Part shown: positions 1 to 8,505 of the stretch, piece by piece
Layout: each line of letters begins with the position of its first letter
How positions within the stretch are numbered: position 1 is the first letter of the stretch
From: an uncultured bacterium
Lineage (GTDB): Bacteria > Verrucomicrobiota > Kiritimatiellia > CAIKKV01 > CAITUY01
Reading direction: 5' to 3'
Assembly: GCA_903895695.1 (NCBI GenBank)
Contig: CAITUY010000004.1
Location: 1 to 62,033 of the forward strand
DNA length: 62,033 bases
The notes under the pieces: generated by a model
The model's input: only the letters and a program-made list of their open reading frames with translations
Told to the model about the DNA's origin: nothing
Databases searched by the model: none
Program-made: the position numbers and the translations under genes

Positions 1-168
1 ACTCTGTCTCCGGCTGCCATTCCAGCCCCAACTCCACCCCGCCGCACTCCGTAACACCGCCTCAAAACTCCCCGCAACCCGCCGCTCCCGCTTTCCTTCC
101 CACTCATCCTCTCTCATTCCTGCCAAAAGAATCAGCCATAATCGAGACTGTTCTTCCGGGTTTTGCAG

Positions 169-197
169 TTGACACCAAGTCGCTGAAAACGTATCTA
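169..197 (+). promoter_or_regulatory. sigma-70 promoter of the exopolysaccharide operon
   Basis: TTGACA at 169-174, a 17-base spacer and TATCTA at 192-197 make a near-consensus vegetative promoter about 75 bases before the first gene of the EPS operon. The preceding bases 1-168 are pyrimidine-rich; I see no gene in them. Confidence 0.6.
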
Positions 198-271
198 TCC
201 AGTGATTTTGGGGGTGACTGTCGCGGGGCAGACCGTGCACCGGGGGGGGATGTGGAGAGGATCACGGCACT

Positions 272-1552
272 ATGAAGTCTCAAAGACTGGGCCATTGGAG
301 GTCGTGGGGCACGGCGGTGCGCGTGTCCTCGTTGGTCTTTTTCGCGGCGGCTGTATTCAGTGGCTGCGCGACGGCGCCCAGTGACGATTACGTCCAGAAG
401 ATCATTGACGATGCCATGGCGGATTCGCTGGCGGCTTCCAATGCCGGGACCCCGGCCGCTGCGACGAGCGTTCCCGTTGCGGTGGAATCCGTCGCGCCTG
501 TAGCACCCCGTGAGGTCGCGCGAACGCCCATAGCCACGCCTGTTCCCGCGCCAGCGCCGGTTCCAATTCCAGCGCCTGCTCCCCCGCCAACGCCTGCGCC
601 AGTTCAACCCGTTGCGTCAAAGGCGGAGATTTCCGCGCCAGTCCCCGTGGTTCCAGTAGCCGTGCAGCCTGCGGCCGGCCAAGTGACAACCACCAACGCT
701 CCCAGTGAGACATTGTCGCTCAAGCCGGCCGTGCCCACTATCCAGCCCGAGACTGTGCTGTGGGTGTCGGTTGAAGAAGACCCTAGTTTGAACGGCCGCT
801 ATCTGGTCAACAATGCTTCGGCTATCGATTTTGGGTATGTTGGCCTCGTCTTCCTATCCGACATGACGGTTGAGAAGGCCGAGGCGGCCATCCGAACCGC
901 TCTGGAGGGGCGGTATCTCAATCGCGCTACTGTGAGCGTTAAGATTGCCAAGGCTTCCTACGATCAAGTTGAGGTGCTCGGGGCGGTCGACATGCCCGGG
1001 GAGATCAAGATCGGCGCCGGTTCTTCCATTGTGTTGAACGACGCCCTTCGGCGAGCCGGCGGCCTGAGGGGCAACCGCGATAATGCGCGTGTCAAGATTG
1101 TCCGAGGCGGCATGCGCACGCCGTTCGGGCCTGCGGCGGCCGGCGAAGTCTACGTCTTGTCCTCGGCAGACGGCCAACTTCAGATCCCGGAGATCTATCT
1201 GCGAAACAATGACTTGGCCTATGTCTTCACGTATGAAACGACGCAACCCGGAGCGACCAGTGGCGGCGGCAAGCGGGTCCTTCTGCTGGGTGAGGTGCCG
1301 CGTCGCGGAGTCGTGGAGTTCGCAGAGAACGAGCCTTGCACACTGATGTACCTATTGTTTAAGATAGGGGGGTTACCGCGCTTTGCGCGGTCCGACCGTA
1401 TCCAAGTTGTTCGTACGGCCAAAGACGGGCACGAAACGACGTTCCTGATCAACGGCGATGCCTTGATGAGCCAAGGCGACCCTAGGCACGACGTCTTGCT
1501 GGAGACGGGCGACCGCGTAATCGTTCCGGCCCGTAAGTTTGCCTTCTTCTAA
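272..1552 (+). CDS. Wza-like polysaccharide export lipoprotein (SLBB domains)
   Basis: 426 aa outer-membrane polysaccharide export protein that should form the exit channel for an exopolysaccharide. The N-terminus is a lipoprotein signal: a hydrophobic stretch followed by FSGC with the lipidated Cys at residue 32. Residues about 60-140 are a long Pro/Ala/Val linker, unusually long for Wza. Then comes a poly_export domain (about 160-240) and two SLBB-type beta-grasp repeats, recognisable from VEVLGAVDMPG and VLLLGEVPRRG. The start has a GGAGAGG Shine-Dalgarno. It heads an operon with a Wzc-like kinase and an initiating sugar transferase, the usual partners of Wza. Family assignment is firm; the exported polymer is unknown. 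Confidence 0.9.
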   Translation: MKSQRLGHWRSWGTAVRVSSLVFFAAAVFSGCATAPSDDYVQKIIDDAMADSLAASNAGTPAAATSVPVAVESVAPVAPREVARTPIATPVPAPAPVPIPAPAPPPTPAPVQPVASKAEISAPVPVVPVAVQPAAGQVTTTNAPSETLSLKPAVPTIQPETVLWVSVEEDPSLNGRYLVNNASAIDFGYVGLVFLSDMTVEKAEAAIRTALEGRYLNRATVSVKIAKASYDQVEVLGAVDMPGEIKIGAGSSIVLNDALRRAGGLRGNRDNARVKIVRGGMRTPFGPAAAGEVYVLSSADGQLQIPEIYLRNNDLAYVFTYETTQPGATSGGGKRVLLLGEVPRRGVVEFAENEPCTLMYLLFKIGGLPRFARSDRIQVVRTAKDGHETTFLINGDALMSQGDPRHDVLLETGDRVIVPARKFAFF

Positions 1553-1603
1553 GGTGTCTTCGCGGGACAGCCGGGATGGAGCGTGTCCCTGCCGAGGAGC
1601 CGT

Positions 1604-3862
1604 ATGTCTGCCGCCGACAGTTTCGAACAGAAGAAGATCGATCCGCGAGTCTATCTCGGGATTTTGGTATTCCGCTGGAAGCTCATCGTCCTGTGTTTCC
1701 TGCTTTGCCTCCTGGGCGGGGTGTTCTACTTGGAGTTCACGGCCAAGCAGTACTCTACCTCGGCTCGCATGCTGATCTACCGGGATCCAAGCACCCAGAT
1801 TTCGTCCCAAACCTACCATTGGACGGAGAGTCAGACACATGTGAACCTTCTGACCAGCGAAGGGTTCAGGACAAAGATTGTAGAACGTCTTGCCAAGCTC
1901 TGGTTGCCGCGTCTGGGCGGCGACCCCTCCGACTTGTGGCCGAACTACGGGGCCTATTTGTCCGGGGGTGACGGCATTACGCTGACCTTGGCCATCCGCA
2001 ACACGCATCCGGCTTACGCGCGCGCTTTCCTACGCGAGGCGATCAAGGAGTTCCAGACTCAGCGCGAGGTGGTGAAGCAGGACTCGTACGGTTCAGCGGC
2101 ACGCATTCTTGAGGACGAACTGGCCCGCCTGAAGGAACAGATCCGTTCGGCCGAGGACGACGTGATCGAGTATCAGCGGGTTAACGAAATGGAGTACGTG
2201 CAGGCGCGCGGCGGCATCGAACTCGGATATCTCAACCAGTTGGTTAGCCGGCATCAACAGCTCAGCACCGAGAAGTGGATGCTTGAGGTGCAGTATCCCT
2301 TGTTGAAGGGACAGTCGCCTGAAGTTATCCGTGACGCCATGGCGCTTACGCGCGAGACCGGCGCGCTGGCACCGCCTTCATCGGAAGGCGCTGCCACAGC
2401 CACGAATGCGACTTCTGCCCCGCCCACGTTTCGTGCGGATCAGGCGGGGGCGGCGGCCGTCCAGGAGAAACGCATGCGCCTGGCCCGGCTGGAGCGCGAG
2501 CGCAAGGATCTCTCGGCAAACATGCAGCCGGATAACCCGAAACTGCGGGCGCTCGACGAGGAGATTGTTTCTGTCCACAGGGATCTTGACCTCCAATCCG
2601 AGACGGAATACGCCGCGATCAAGCAGCGGGCGTCGGCGTTGGACCTGCAACTCGATGCGCTCGACGAAGCACAGCGGCGCTGGAAGAACACGTACCTCAT
2701 GGCCAGCCGCAAAGGGGCTGACCTGCGCCAGCTCCAGGCATCCGTGGGACGGCTGGAGGGCATGTACAACCAGCTCTACAACCGACTCAATGAGTTGCGC
2801 ATCGACCAGGAAATCAAGGGCGAACACTTTGCCGTCGTGCAACCGGTTCGCACGGAAAGCAAACCGGTCTGGCCGGACCCCGTGAAGATCCTGATCGTCG
2901 TGTTGGGCGCCGGTGTGGGGTCCGGGCTCGGGTTGGCCATGCTCGCCTACTTTTTTGATGACAAGGTCCAATCGGTGAGCGACGTCGAATCGATCGTGGG
3001 CGTCCCTTTCCTGGGTGGCATTCCCTACTGGGTCCATAGCGATCTGACCACGCGTATTCGCCCGATTGTCAGCGAACAACACCGGTCGGGTGCCGCCGAG
3101 GCCTATCGGGCTCTCCGAACCAATGTTCTTTCGGCCGTAGAGAAGGCGGGCAAGAAGGTCATCCTGATCACCAGTGCCGATTCCAAGGAAGGCAAGACGC
3201 TTACGACGCTGAACCTGGCCATCATGATCGCCAAGACCGGCAAACGAGTCCTGCTGCTGGACATGGATCTGCGCCGCGGCGTACTGCACAAGTCGCTCGA
3301 GTGCGAGCGCAGTCCCGGTATCGTTGACGTCCTGCGGGACCACCGTCCGGTCAGCGAAGTGGTCTGCGCAACCCCGCACGAGAATCTCTGGTTCGTCCCC
3401 GCCGGCAGCGCGGAGAAAGGGACGTCAGAACTGCTGCACGCGGCGGACGTGGAGGCATTCCTGAGCGATGTGATCGATAAGTTCGACTATATCGTGATGG
3501 ATTCCGCGCCCGTCCTGCGCGTGACCGACACCGTGATTCTGGCGAATTGTCCGTTGGTTTGCGTCATCTACATCGCGCACGCCAACAAGACGTCCAAGCC
3601 GATTGTCAAATACTCGCTGGACATGCTGGGCGACGTGCACGTGATCGGTCTGATCGTCAACAGCATCGAGATGCACCGTATCAGCAGCCTGTACTACGCC
3701 TACCAGTATCCGAACTACGCCTACTACAGTTACGCGTATAAATACGGCTACAATTACGAAACGTATGACGAACATGGCCGGCGCACCGGAGCCGGGCGAC
3801 TCGGAAAGGTGCGCGAGGCGATGTCGCGCTGGCTGCGGCGCACGACGTTGCCCGCGGAGTAA
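1604..3862 (+). CDS. Wzc-like bacterial tyrosine kinase / polysaccharide co-polymerase
   Basis: About 752 aa inner-membrane Wzz-type chain-length regulator fused to a cytoplasmic BY-kinase. A first membrane helix lies near residues 26-44 and a second near 429-452, with a long coiled-coil periplasmic region between them. The kinase half has a Walker A near residue 525 (DSKEGKT), a Walker A' (VLLLDMDLRRG, about 548-558) and a C-terminal tail in which 13 of 25 residues are Tyr (about 696-722), the autophosphorylation cluster. I chose ATG 1604, which has GAGGAG just upstream; an in-frame GTG at 1583 is possible. By analogy with Wzc, cycling of tail phosphorylation controls polymer assembly with the Wza-like neighbour. 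No classical Wzb phosphatase gene is beside it. Confidence 0.9.
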   Translation: MSAADSFEQKKIDPRVYLGILVFRWKLIVLCFLLCLLGGVFYLEFTAKQYSTSARMLIYRDPSTQISSQTYHWTESQTHVNLLTSEGFRTKIVERLAKLWLPRLGGDPSDLWPNYGAYLSGGDGITLTLAIRNTHPAYARAFLREAIKEFQTQREVVKQDSYGSAARILEDELARLKEQIRSAEDDVIEYQRVNEMEYVQARGGIELGYLNQLVSRHQQLSTEKWMLEVQYPLLKGQSPEVIRDAMALTRETGALAPPSSEGAATATNATSAPPTFRADQAGAAAVQEKRMRLARLERERKDLSANMQPDNPKLRALDEEIVSVHRDLDLQSETEYAAIKQRASALDLQLDALDEAQRRWKNTYLMASRKGADLRQLQASVGRLEGMYNQLYNRLNELRIDQEIKGEHFAVVQPVRTESKPVWPDPVKILIVVLGAGVGSGLGLAMLAYFFDDKVQSVSDVESIVGVPFLGGIPYWVHSDLTTRIRPIVSEQHRSGAAEAYRALRTNVLSAVEKAGKKVILITSADSKEGKTLTTLNLAIMIAKTGKRVLLLDMDLRRGVLHKSLECERSPGIVDVLRDHRPVSEVVCATPHENLWFVPAGSAEKGTSELLHAADVEAFLSDVIDKFDYIVMDSAPVLRVTDTVILANCPLVCVIYIAHANKTSKPIVKYSLDMLGDVHVIGLIVNSIEMHRISSLYYAYQYPNYAYYSYAYKYGYNYETYDEHGRRTGAGRLGKVREAMSRWLRRTTLPAE

Positions 3863-3865
3863 CCC

Positions 3866-5287
3866 ATGGCGGCCCACCGAAGTCATCTGGACACCCAGAT
3901 CGTGTGGATAGCGGCACTCGATGCCGTTTGCCTGGCGATAGGCGTAGTTGCCGCAATCTATGCGCGCCTGGGTGCCGACGCCTTGCACGAGTATCTGTTT
4001 ACCAACCTTTCCGGTTGGATCTACCTGGGTATCACCATCATCGTCGCCAACTATGTGACCGGCAGCTATGGGCTCGAGATCCGGCTGTCGCGGTTCAACA
4101 TGGTGGTCAACTGGGCGTTCTCCATTTGTATGGCCATGCTGGTCGTGAGCGCGACCTCGTATGCCTGGCTTGATACGTTACTGGGCCGCGGCGTGCTGGT
4201 ATTGACCTTTTGCTTCTATTCGGTTCTGTGGCTCTCCCTACGGCTCCTGATCTACCACTACTTGTTCCGCACGGACACTTTTTGTTACCGGGTTGCCGTG
4301 ATTGGCGCGGGCGACCGCGCCAGAGAGGTGTTGGCCACCGTCGAGGATTCCCATCTGCGTCCGCGTCACAGGGTAGCAGCCTTGGTTGACGTCTACCCTG
4401 AGGGTGGGGCGACAGCCGACGGCCGGGAAGCCGGCGGCATACCCATCATCCGGGCACCCGCCCAGACGGTGGCCGCCGTTGTCCGGTCCCTGGCGGTCGA
4501 TGTGGTCCTCATAGGGCTGGATCGAGAGGATCAACTCCGTCAGTTGTACCCGCAATTGCGGCGCCTGCGTTTCGAAGGCATTCCGGTGCTCACGCCGCTG
4601 AATGTAGCCGAGGTCTACACCGGCCGCGTGCCGCTCGGCCTGATCGACGAAAACTGGCTCATGCAGGCCAGCCTTGGGTTTGCGTCGCCCGTGACGATGC
4701 GGTTCAAACGCTTTCTGGATGTCATGCTTGTCCTTTTGTCGGCCGTGCCTGCCGCCGTGCTCGGGTGCGCGATCGCGCTCTTGCTGAAGCTGTCGGCCCC
4801 GCGAAGTCCCGTATTCTACAGCCAGGACCGGGTGGGGCGATTCGGGCGGCCGTTTCGCATCCATAAGTTCCGTACAATGGTGCCGGGCGCGGAGCGGGGC
4901 GTGGGAGCCGTGTGGTCTCCGCCCGAGGATCCGCGCGTCACGACGGTCGGCCGTTTTCTGAGGCGCTATCGCTTGGATGAGTTGCCCCAGTTACGCAACG
5001 TCCTGGAAGGCGACATGAGCCTGGTCGGTCCCCGTCCCGAACGTCCCGAACTGGCCGCGCAGCTCGAGAAGGAAATCTCCTGCTACCGCGAGCGCGAGAA
5101 TATTCCGCCCGGGCTTACGGGCTGGGCCCAGATCCGCTACCCCTACGGGGCGACGGTCGAGGATGCCAAGGCAAAACTCGAATACGACATGTACTATTTG
5201 CAGAATCTGTCATTTGGGCTCGACCTTCGGATCATCCTGCGAACGTTGCGGATCGTCATCTTCGGGATGGAACGGGACATGCATTGA
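3866..5287 (+). CDS. undecaprenyl-phosphate sugar phosphotransferase (WbaP/exopolysaccharide transferase family)
   Basis: 473 aa polyisoprenyl-phosphate hexose-1-phosphate transferase that would load the first sugar onto undecaprenyl phosphate. Four or five membrane helices occupy residues 10-120, a Rossmann-like CoA-binding-type domain follows (VAVIGAGDRAREV near 145), and the catalytic domain begins with KRFLDV near 280. Diagnostic motifs are FYSQDRVG, IHKFRTM, RLDELPQL and MSLVGPRPERPEL, and the C-terminus has the expected LTGWAQI. It starts three bases after the kinase stop, so the two are co-transcribed. No other glycosyltransferase, flippase or polymerase lies in the window after it, so the rest of the pathway must be elsewhere or upstream. 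Confidence 0.92.
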   Translation: MAAHRSHLDTQIVWIAALDAVCLAIGVVAAIYARLGADALHEYLFTNLSGWIYLGITIIVANYVTGSYGLEIRLSRFNMVVNWAFSICMAMLVVSATSYAWLDTLLGRGVLVLTFCFYSVLWLSLRLLIYHYLFRTDTFCYRVAVIGAGDRAREVLATVEDSHLRPRHRVAALVDVYPEGGATADGREAGGIPIIRAPAQTVAAVVRSLAVDVVLIGLDREDQLRQLYPQLRRLRFEGIPVLTPLNVAEVYTGRVPLGLIDENWLMQASLGFASPVTMRFKRFLDVMLVLLSAVPAAVLGCAIALLLKLSAPRSPVFYSQDRVGRFGRPFRIHKFRTMVPGAERGVGAVWSPPEDPRVTTVGRFLRRYRLDELPQLRNVLEGDMSLVGPRPERPELAAQLEKEISCYRERENIPPGLTGWAQIRYPYGATVEDAKAKLEYDMYYLQNLSFGLDLRIILRTLRIVIFGMERDMH

Positions 5288-5315
5288 CTGCGGGTCGTCA
5301 GCGGGAGCCCACGCA

Positions 5316-6155
5316 ATGAAGGCCAACGCCGATGATGCCGGAAGCCGACGGCACGACTGGATGGTTCCCGCAATCCTCGTTTTGTGCGCCCTCCTGGTGG
5401 GCGCCTGGGAGTTGATGGCTCGGGTCAGTCGCCGGCCTTTCCGCCCCTTTGACCTTACGGCTGCCAATTTTCAGGGATTTCAGCCTGTCCTGGGCGGCTG
5501 TCCCACCCGGCTTCTTCCGGTGTCGACCAATGATCCGGCGGAGCCGAACATCGTGGCCATGGGGGTGTCCATGCCCGGTGGGCGGTCCATGTTGGTCAGG
5601 TTGGTACACGGCTACAACATGCCGACGTGCCTGAAGTTGAAGTCCTACACGGTGTCCCTGGTCCAGGATGCGCGGGCCGGGGAGGCCCCCGGGGTCACCC
5701 ATCAAGGGGCTGCCCATTATCCCGTGCAAATATGGCGTGTGACCGCTCCTGGCGGTGATGTGTCCGTGTGGGCTTCGACGGTGCTTAGGGCTGGGGATTT
5801 TGCCGCCTTGCCGGAGGATATTCGCGACCTGGCATTTCCGCGTGTCGATAGCCCGGATGACCCTCGATGGATCCCGCAGGGAATCACCGGCGAAGCGCTG
5901 CGCCATCCGGTGGCGGCGTTCCACGGGTGGCTGCGCGCCCGATGGAACAGCTCGCGTACGGACTGGCTCACGTTTCTGCGTTTGCGGCAACCGGCCTGGG
6001 CCAGCGAGGAACGGTTGTCATTCGTAGTGCGCAGCCTGGCGCCGGACGTGACACGGGCGAATGAGGCCGACGTTACCCGCAGCGTTATTGCGATCCACAA
6101 CGCCGCCCTGGCGGCTTTCCAGCAATGGCGCCGGTCTGTAGTCCCCGCCAACTGA
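5316..6155 (+). CDS. membrane-anchored protein of unknown function in EPS operon (possibly EpsI-like)
   Basis: 279 aa. One N-terminal membrane helix (about residues 18-36) is followed by a soluble, presumably periplasmic domain with no motif I can name with certainty. The layout (single anchor, then about 240 residues) and the position after a sugar transferase resemble EpsI/DUF3485 proteins of exosortase-linked EPS clusters, but no exosortase is visible here. ATG 5316 has GGGAG upstream; a longer frame open from 5163 runs inside the preceding gene and is not credible as coding. The next gene begins 90 bases downstream, so it probably belongs to the same operon. Confidence 0.75.
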   Translation: MKANADDAGSRRHDWMVPAILVLCALLVGAWELMARVSRRPFRPFDLTAANFQGFQPVLGGCPTRLLPVSTNDPAEPNIVAMGVSMPGGRSMLVRLVHGYNMPTCLKLKSYTVSLVQDARAGEAPGVTHQGAAHYPVQIWRVTAPGGDVSVWASTVLRAGDFAALPEDIRDLAFPRVDSPDDPRWIPQGITGEALRHPVAAFHGWLRARWNSSRTDWLTFLRLRQPAWASEERLSFVVRSLAPDVTRANEADVTRSVIAIHNAALAAFQQWRRSVVPAN

Positions 6156-6244
6156 TGCGACCCCGCGCCGCGTTGCAACGAAGCTTGCTTTCGCACGGCC
6201 CGCCCGACAGAATGTCGCAGTCTTGTGTTTCGGAGTCCCTAGGC

Positions 6245-8035
6245 ATGGCTGCTCGACGCATCAATCTGTTGTTCCTCTGCGCGGAAAACTCCTGCTTGAG
6301 CCAGATGGCCGAGGGGTTTGCGCGCGCCAAGGACTGCCCCGATGTCAGTGTCTTCAGCGCGGGCCTTGCGCCCAAGGGCATAAACCCCTTGGCAACCCAA
6401 GTCATGGCTGAGATAGGGGCCGATATCCGGTCACATACTTCAAAGACCGTCGAAGCCCTTTCCGGCGTCGTCTTCGACCTGGTCGTGACCCTTTGCGATC
6501 GCGCTGCCGATAATTTTCCACTCCTGCCCGGGAATCCCGGGCATATACGCTGGAGTATCATCGATCCGGCACAGGCAACGGGCGATGCGGCGGCAGTCCT
6601 GGCGGCCTTTCGCTCGGCTCGCGATCAGATCCGGCACCTCGTCGACGATCTGGTCGATAAGGGCTACCTTGAGGCCCTCGTGCATGCCAAGCGGAATGCC
6701 GACCTCGTACTGGACCAGATTTCGGAAGGCGTGATCACGCATGACCTGCAGCGCCGTATCCTGTACTTCAATACAGCGGCTGAACGCATCACCGGCTACG
6801 CCCGGGCCGATGTAATCAATCGCGACTGCCACGAAGCGCTCGCGGGCGGTCTATGCGATGGCAAGTGCTCGTTCTGCGAGGGGCATCCCCTGCCGCAGGA
6901 TGGCGAGTCGCGCGAGATGGACATCTGTACCCGGAGCGGCGAACGACGGCGCGTGGCCATGACGCTGCATCATTTGCCCGATCAGCGCGGGCGGCATGTT
7001 GGCGTTATCGCCTCGTTCCGGGACCTGACCCGCGAGGTAAGGCTTGCCCATCGCTTGGGCGAGATCGAGCAGTTCGCCGGCATCATCGGCCGTGACCCGA
7101 AAATGCTTTCCCTCTACGAGTTGATTCCCCAACTCGCCGAATCGAACGCGCCGGTACTCGTGCAGGGAGAGAGCGGTACGGGCAAAGAGCTTATCGCTGC
7201 GGCTTTGCACAACGAGGGTCCGCGCGCCAGCAAACTGTTCGTGCCCGTCAGTTGTGGAGCCCTGCCCGAGGGCCTGCTTGAAAGTGAGCTCTTCGGCCAT
7301 GTCCGGGGTGCCTTTACCGGGGCCATTCGCGACAAGAAAGGCCGATTCGAACTGGCCGACGGCGGGACGATTTTTCTCGATGAGATCGGTGACATCACGG
7401 CCGCGATGCAAGTGAAACTGCTGCGCGTCCTGCAGGAGGGCTGCTTCGAACGCGTCGGCAGTGAGAAGACCATCCGCGTCAACGTGCGCGTGATTAGTGC
7501 GACCAATAAGGACCTGACCAAGGAAATGGCCGCAGGCCGTTTTCGAGAGGATCTATTCTACCGGCTGGGGGTCGTGCCCCTGACCGTGCCACCACTGCGC
7601 GACCGGCCGACTGACATTCCCCTGATTGCCAATCACTTTCTCCAACGCGCGGCCCATGAAGCCGGGAGAGAGCCCTTGGCATTCGGCGACGACGCCATGG
7701 GCTTCATGATATCGTACCCATGGCCGGGCAACGTTCGCGAACTCCAGAATTGGATCCAGTTCGCACTGGTCAAATGCAAGGGCCCGACGGTCCACCTCGA
7801 GCATCTGCCACCGACGGTACTGCAGTCGGTCCGCGGCGGGGCTGCCGTATCACCCTTGTCACGCCCCGCAGCGGTCTCGTTGACGGGCGGGAACGTGCGG
7901 CCCAAACTCACCCGTGATTCCGTTCAGGCGGCGCTTGAGCAAACGGGTCACAACAAGGTGGAGGCGGCCAGACTCCTGGGCGTTTCCCGCGCGACGCTTT
8001 ATCGGTTTCTGGACGGCCAGGCGACGGAAGCCTGA
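6245..8035 (+). CDS. sigma-54 activator with degenerate ArsC/LMW-phosphatase domain, PAS, AAA+ and Fis HTH
   Basis: About 596 aa enhancer-binding protein. Residues 1-135 are an ArsC-type low-molecular-weight phosphatase fold: LCAENSCLSQMAEG keeps Cys12 and Cys17, but Leu18 replaces the P-loop Arg. Cys84 is kept, Phe91 sits where the ArsC resolving Cys belongs, and the DP motif is kept at Asp107. A PAS domain (about 145-265) carries four close cysteines. The AAA+ domain (about 278-515) has Walker A GESGTGKE, a full GAFTGA loop near 354 and the usual R-finger region; a Fis-type HTH ends the protein. Loss of catalytic residues suggests a sensor, not an enzyme. ATG 6245 has CGGAG nine bases upstream; earlier in-frame starts at 6125 and 6212 are less likely. 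Position suggests control of the EPS genes. Confidence 0.88.
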   Translation: MAARRINLLFLCAENSCLSQMAEGFARAKDCPDVSVFSAGLAPKGINPLATQVMAEIGADIRSHTSKTVEALSGVVFDLVVTLCDRAADNFPLLPGNPGHIRWSIIDPAQATGDAAAVLAAFRSARDQIRHLVDDLVDKGYLEALVHAKRNADLVLDQISEGVITHDLQRRILYFNTAAERITGYARADVINRDCHEALAGGLCDGKCSFCEGHPLPQDGESREMDICTRSGERRRVAMTLHHLPDQRGRHVGVIASFRDLTREVRLAHRLGEIEQFAGIIGRDPKMLSLYELIPQLAESNAPVLVQGESGTGKELIAAALHNEGPRASKLFVPVSCGALPEGLLESELFGHVRGAFTGAIRDKKGRFELADGGTIFLDEIGDITAAMQVKLLRVLQEGCFERVGSEKTIRVNVRVISATNKDLTKEMAAGRFREDLFYRLGVVPLTVPPLRDRPTDIPLIANHFLQRAAHEAGREPLAFGDDAMGFMISYPWPGNVRELQNWIQFALVKCKGPTVHLEHLPPTVLQSVRGGAAVSPLSRPAAVSLTGGNVRPKLTRDSVQAALEQTGHNKVEAARLLGVSRATLYRFLDGQATEA

Positions 8036-8129
8036 CGAATCTGCCCCGCACGAACGTGCGTCACGAGATGCCTGTGGAACAGGATGAGACAGTAGCCACT
8101 CATGCTTGCTTGCTTCAGTAAGCTTATAT

Positions 8130-8152
8130 AACCAATTCAGGGAAAATTGGTT
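8130..8152 (+). terminator. AT-rich 8-bp hairpin after the sigma-54 activator gene
   Basis: AACCAATT (8130-8137), seven-base loop, AATTGGTT (8145-8152): a perfect stem, followed within a few bases by CTTTT. It lies between the activator stop and the next small gene, so it may end the EPS operon transcript. The weak U-tract leaves its role uncertain. Confidence 0.4.
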
Positions 8153-8227
8153 GCGACTTTTCGCGCCGCGTTGCCCGCTTCGGCACACAATCTGCAGACA
8201 TTACTAACGTCCGATGAGGGCGATAGA

Positions 8228-8473
8228 ATGAGAACTCGAGCAGATAACAGCAACATACGACGATCCCTTGACTTGGCGCGTGACTTGATTATGCTCGCAA
8301 GACAAGGAGAGGCTGACAGTTGTGACGAGAGCTGCATGGCTCTCTACGGAATCGTGCGCGATTGTGCCTACAAGATTCGAGGGGTCGCCGAGCGGGAAAG
8401 ACTTGCCCATCAGGCTATGGGCCGATGGAATGAGTTACCCGATCGTGCAGCGGCGAATTCGTGCGGCGCATGA
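8228..8473 (+). CDS. small conserved-looking protein of unknown function
   Basis: 81 aa, soluble, with no signal or membrane helix. The middle reads like a compact helical domain: LDLARDLIMLARQGEADSC, then LYGIVRDCAYKIR and ERERLAHQAMGRW. I recall similar short proteins (LARxLIxxAxxGEA followed by LxGIVRDxAYKI) from anaerobic Gram-negatives, but have no function for them. The start at 8228 has GAGGG about eight bases before it; a longer in-frame start at 8147 lies in the hairpin region and looks less protein-like. It ends 32 bases before the thioredoxin-like gene and may be co-transcribed with the redox cluster. Confidence 0.6.
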   Translation: MRTRADNSNIRRSLDLARDLIMLARQGEADSCDESCMALYGIVRDCAYKIRGVAERERLAHQAMGRWNELPDRAAANSCGA

Positions 8474-8505
8474 TGACGTCCGTGGGCACGGGATGGGGAG
8501 GATCG

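Noticed and set aside
5163..5315. N-terminal extension of the EPS-operon unknown (Cys-rich reading from 5163)
   Set aside because: It lies entirely inside the sugar transferase gene in another frame; ATG 5316 has its own Shine-Dalgarno and gives a proper membrane anchor.
6245..6640. Calling the N-terminal domain of the sigma-54 activator a functional arsenate reductase
   Set aside because: The P-loop Arg and the third redox Cys are missing and there are no other ars genes nearby.
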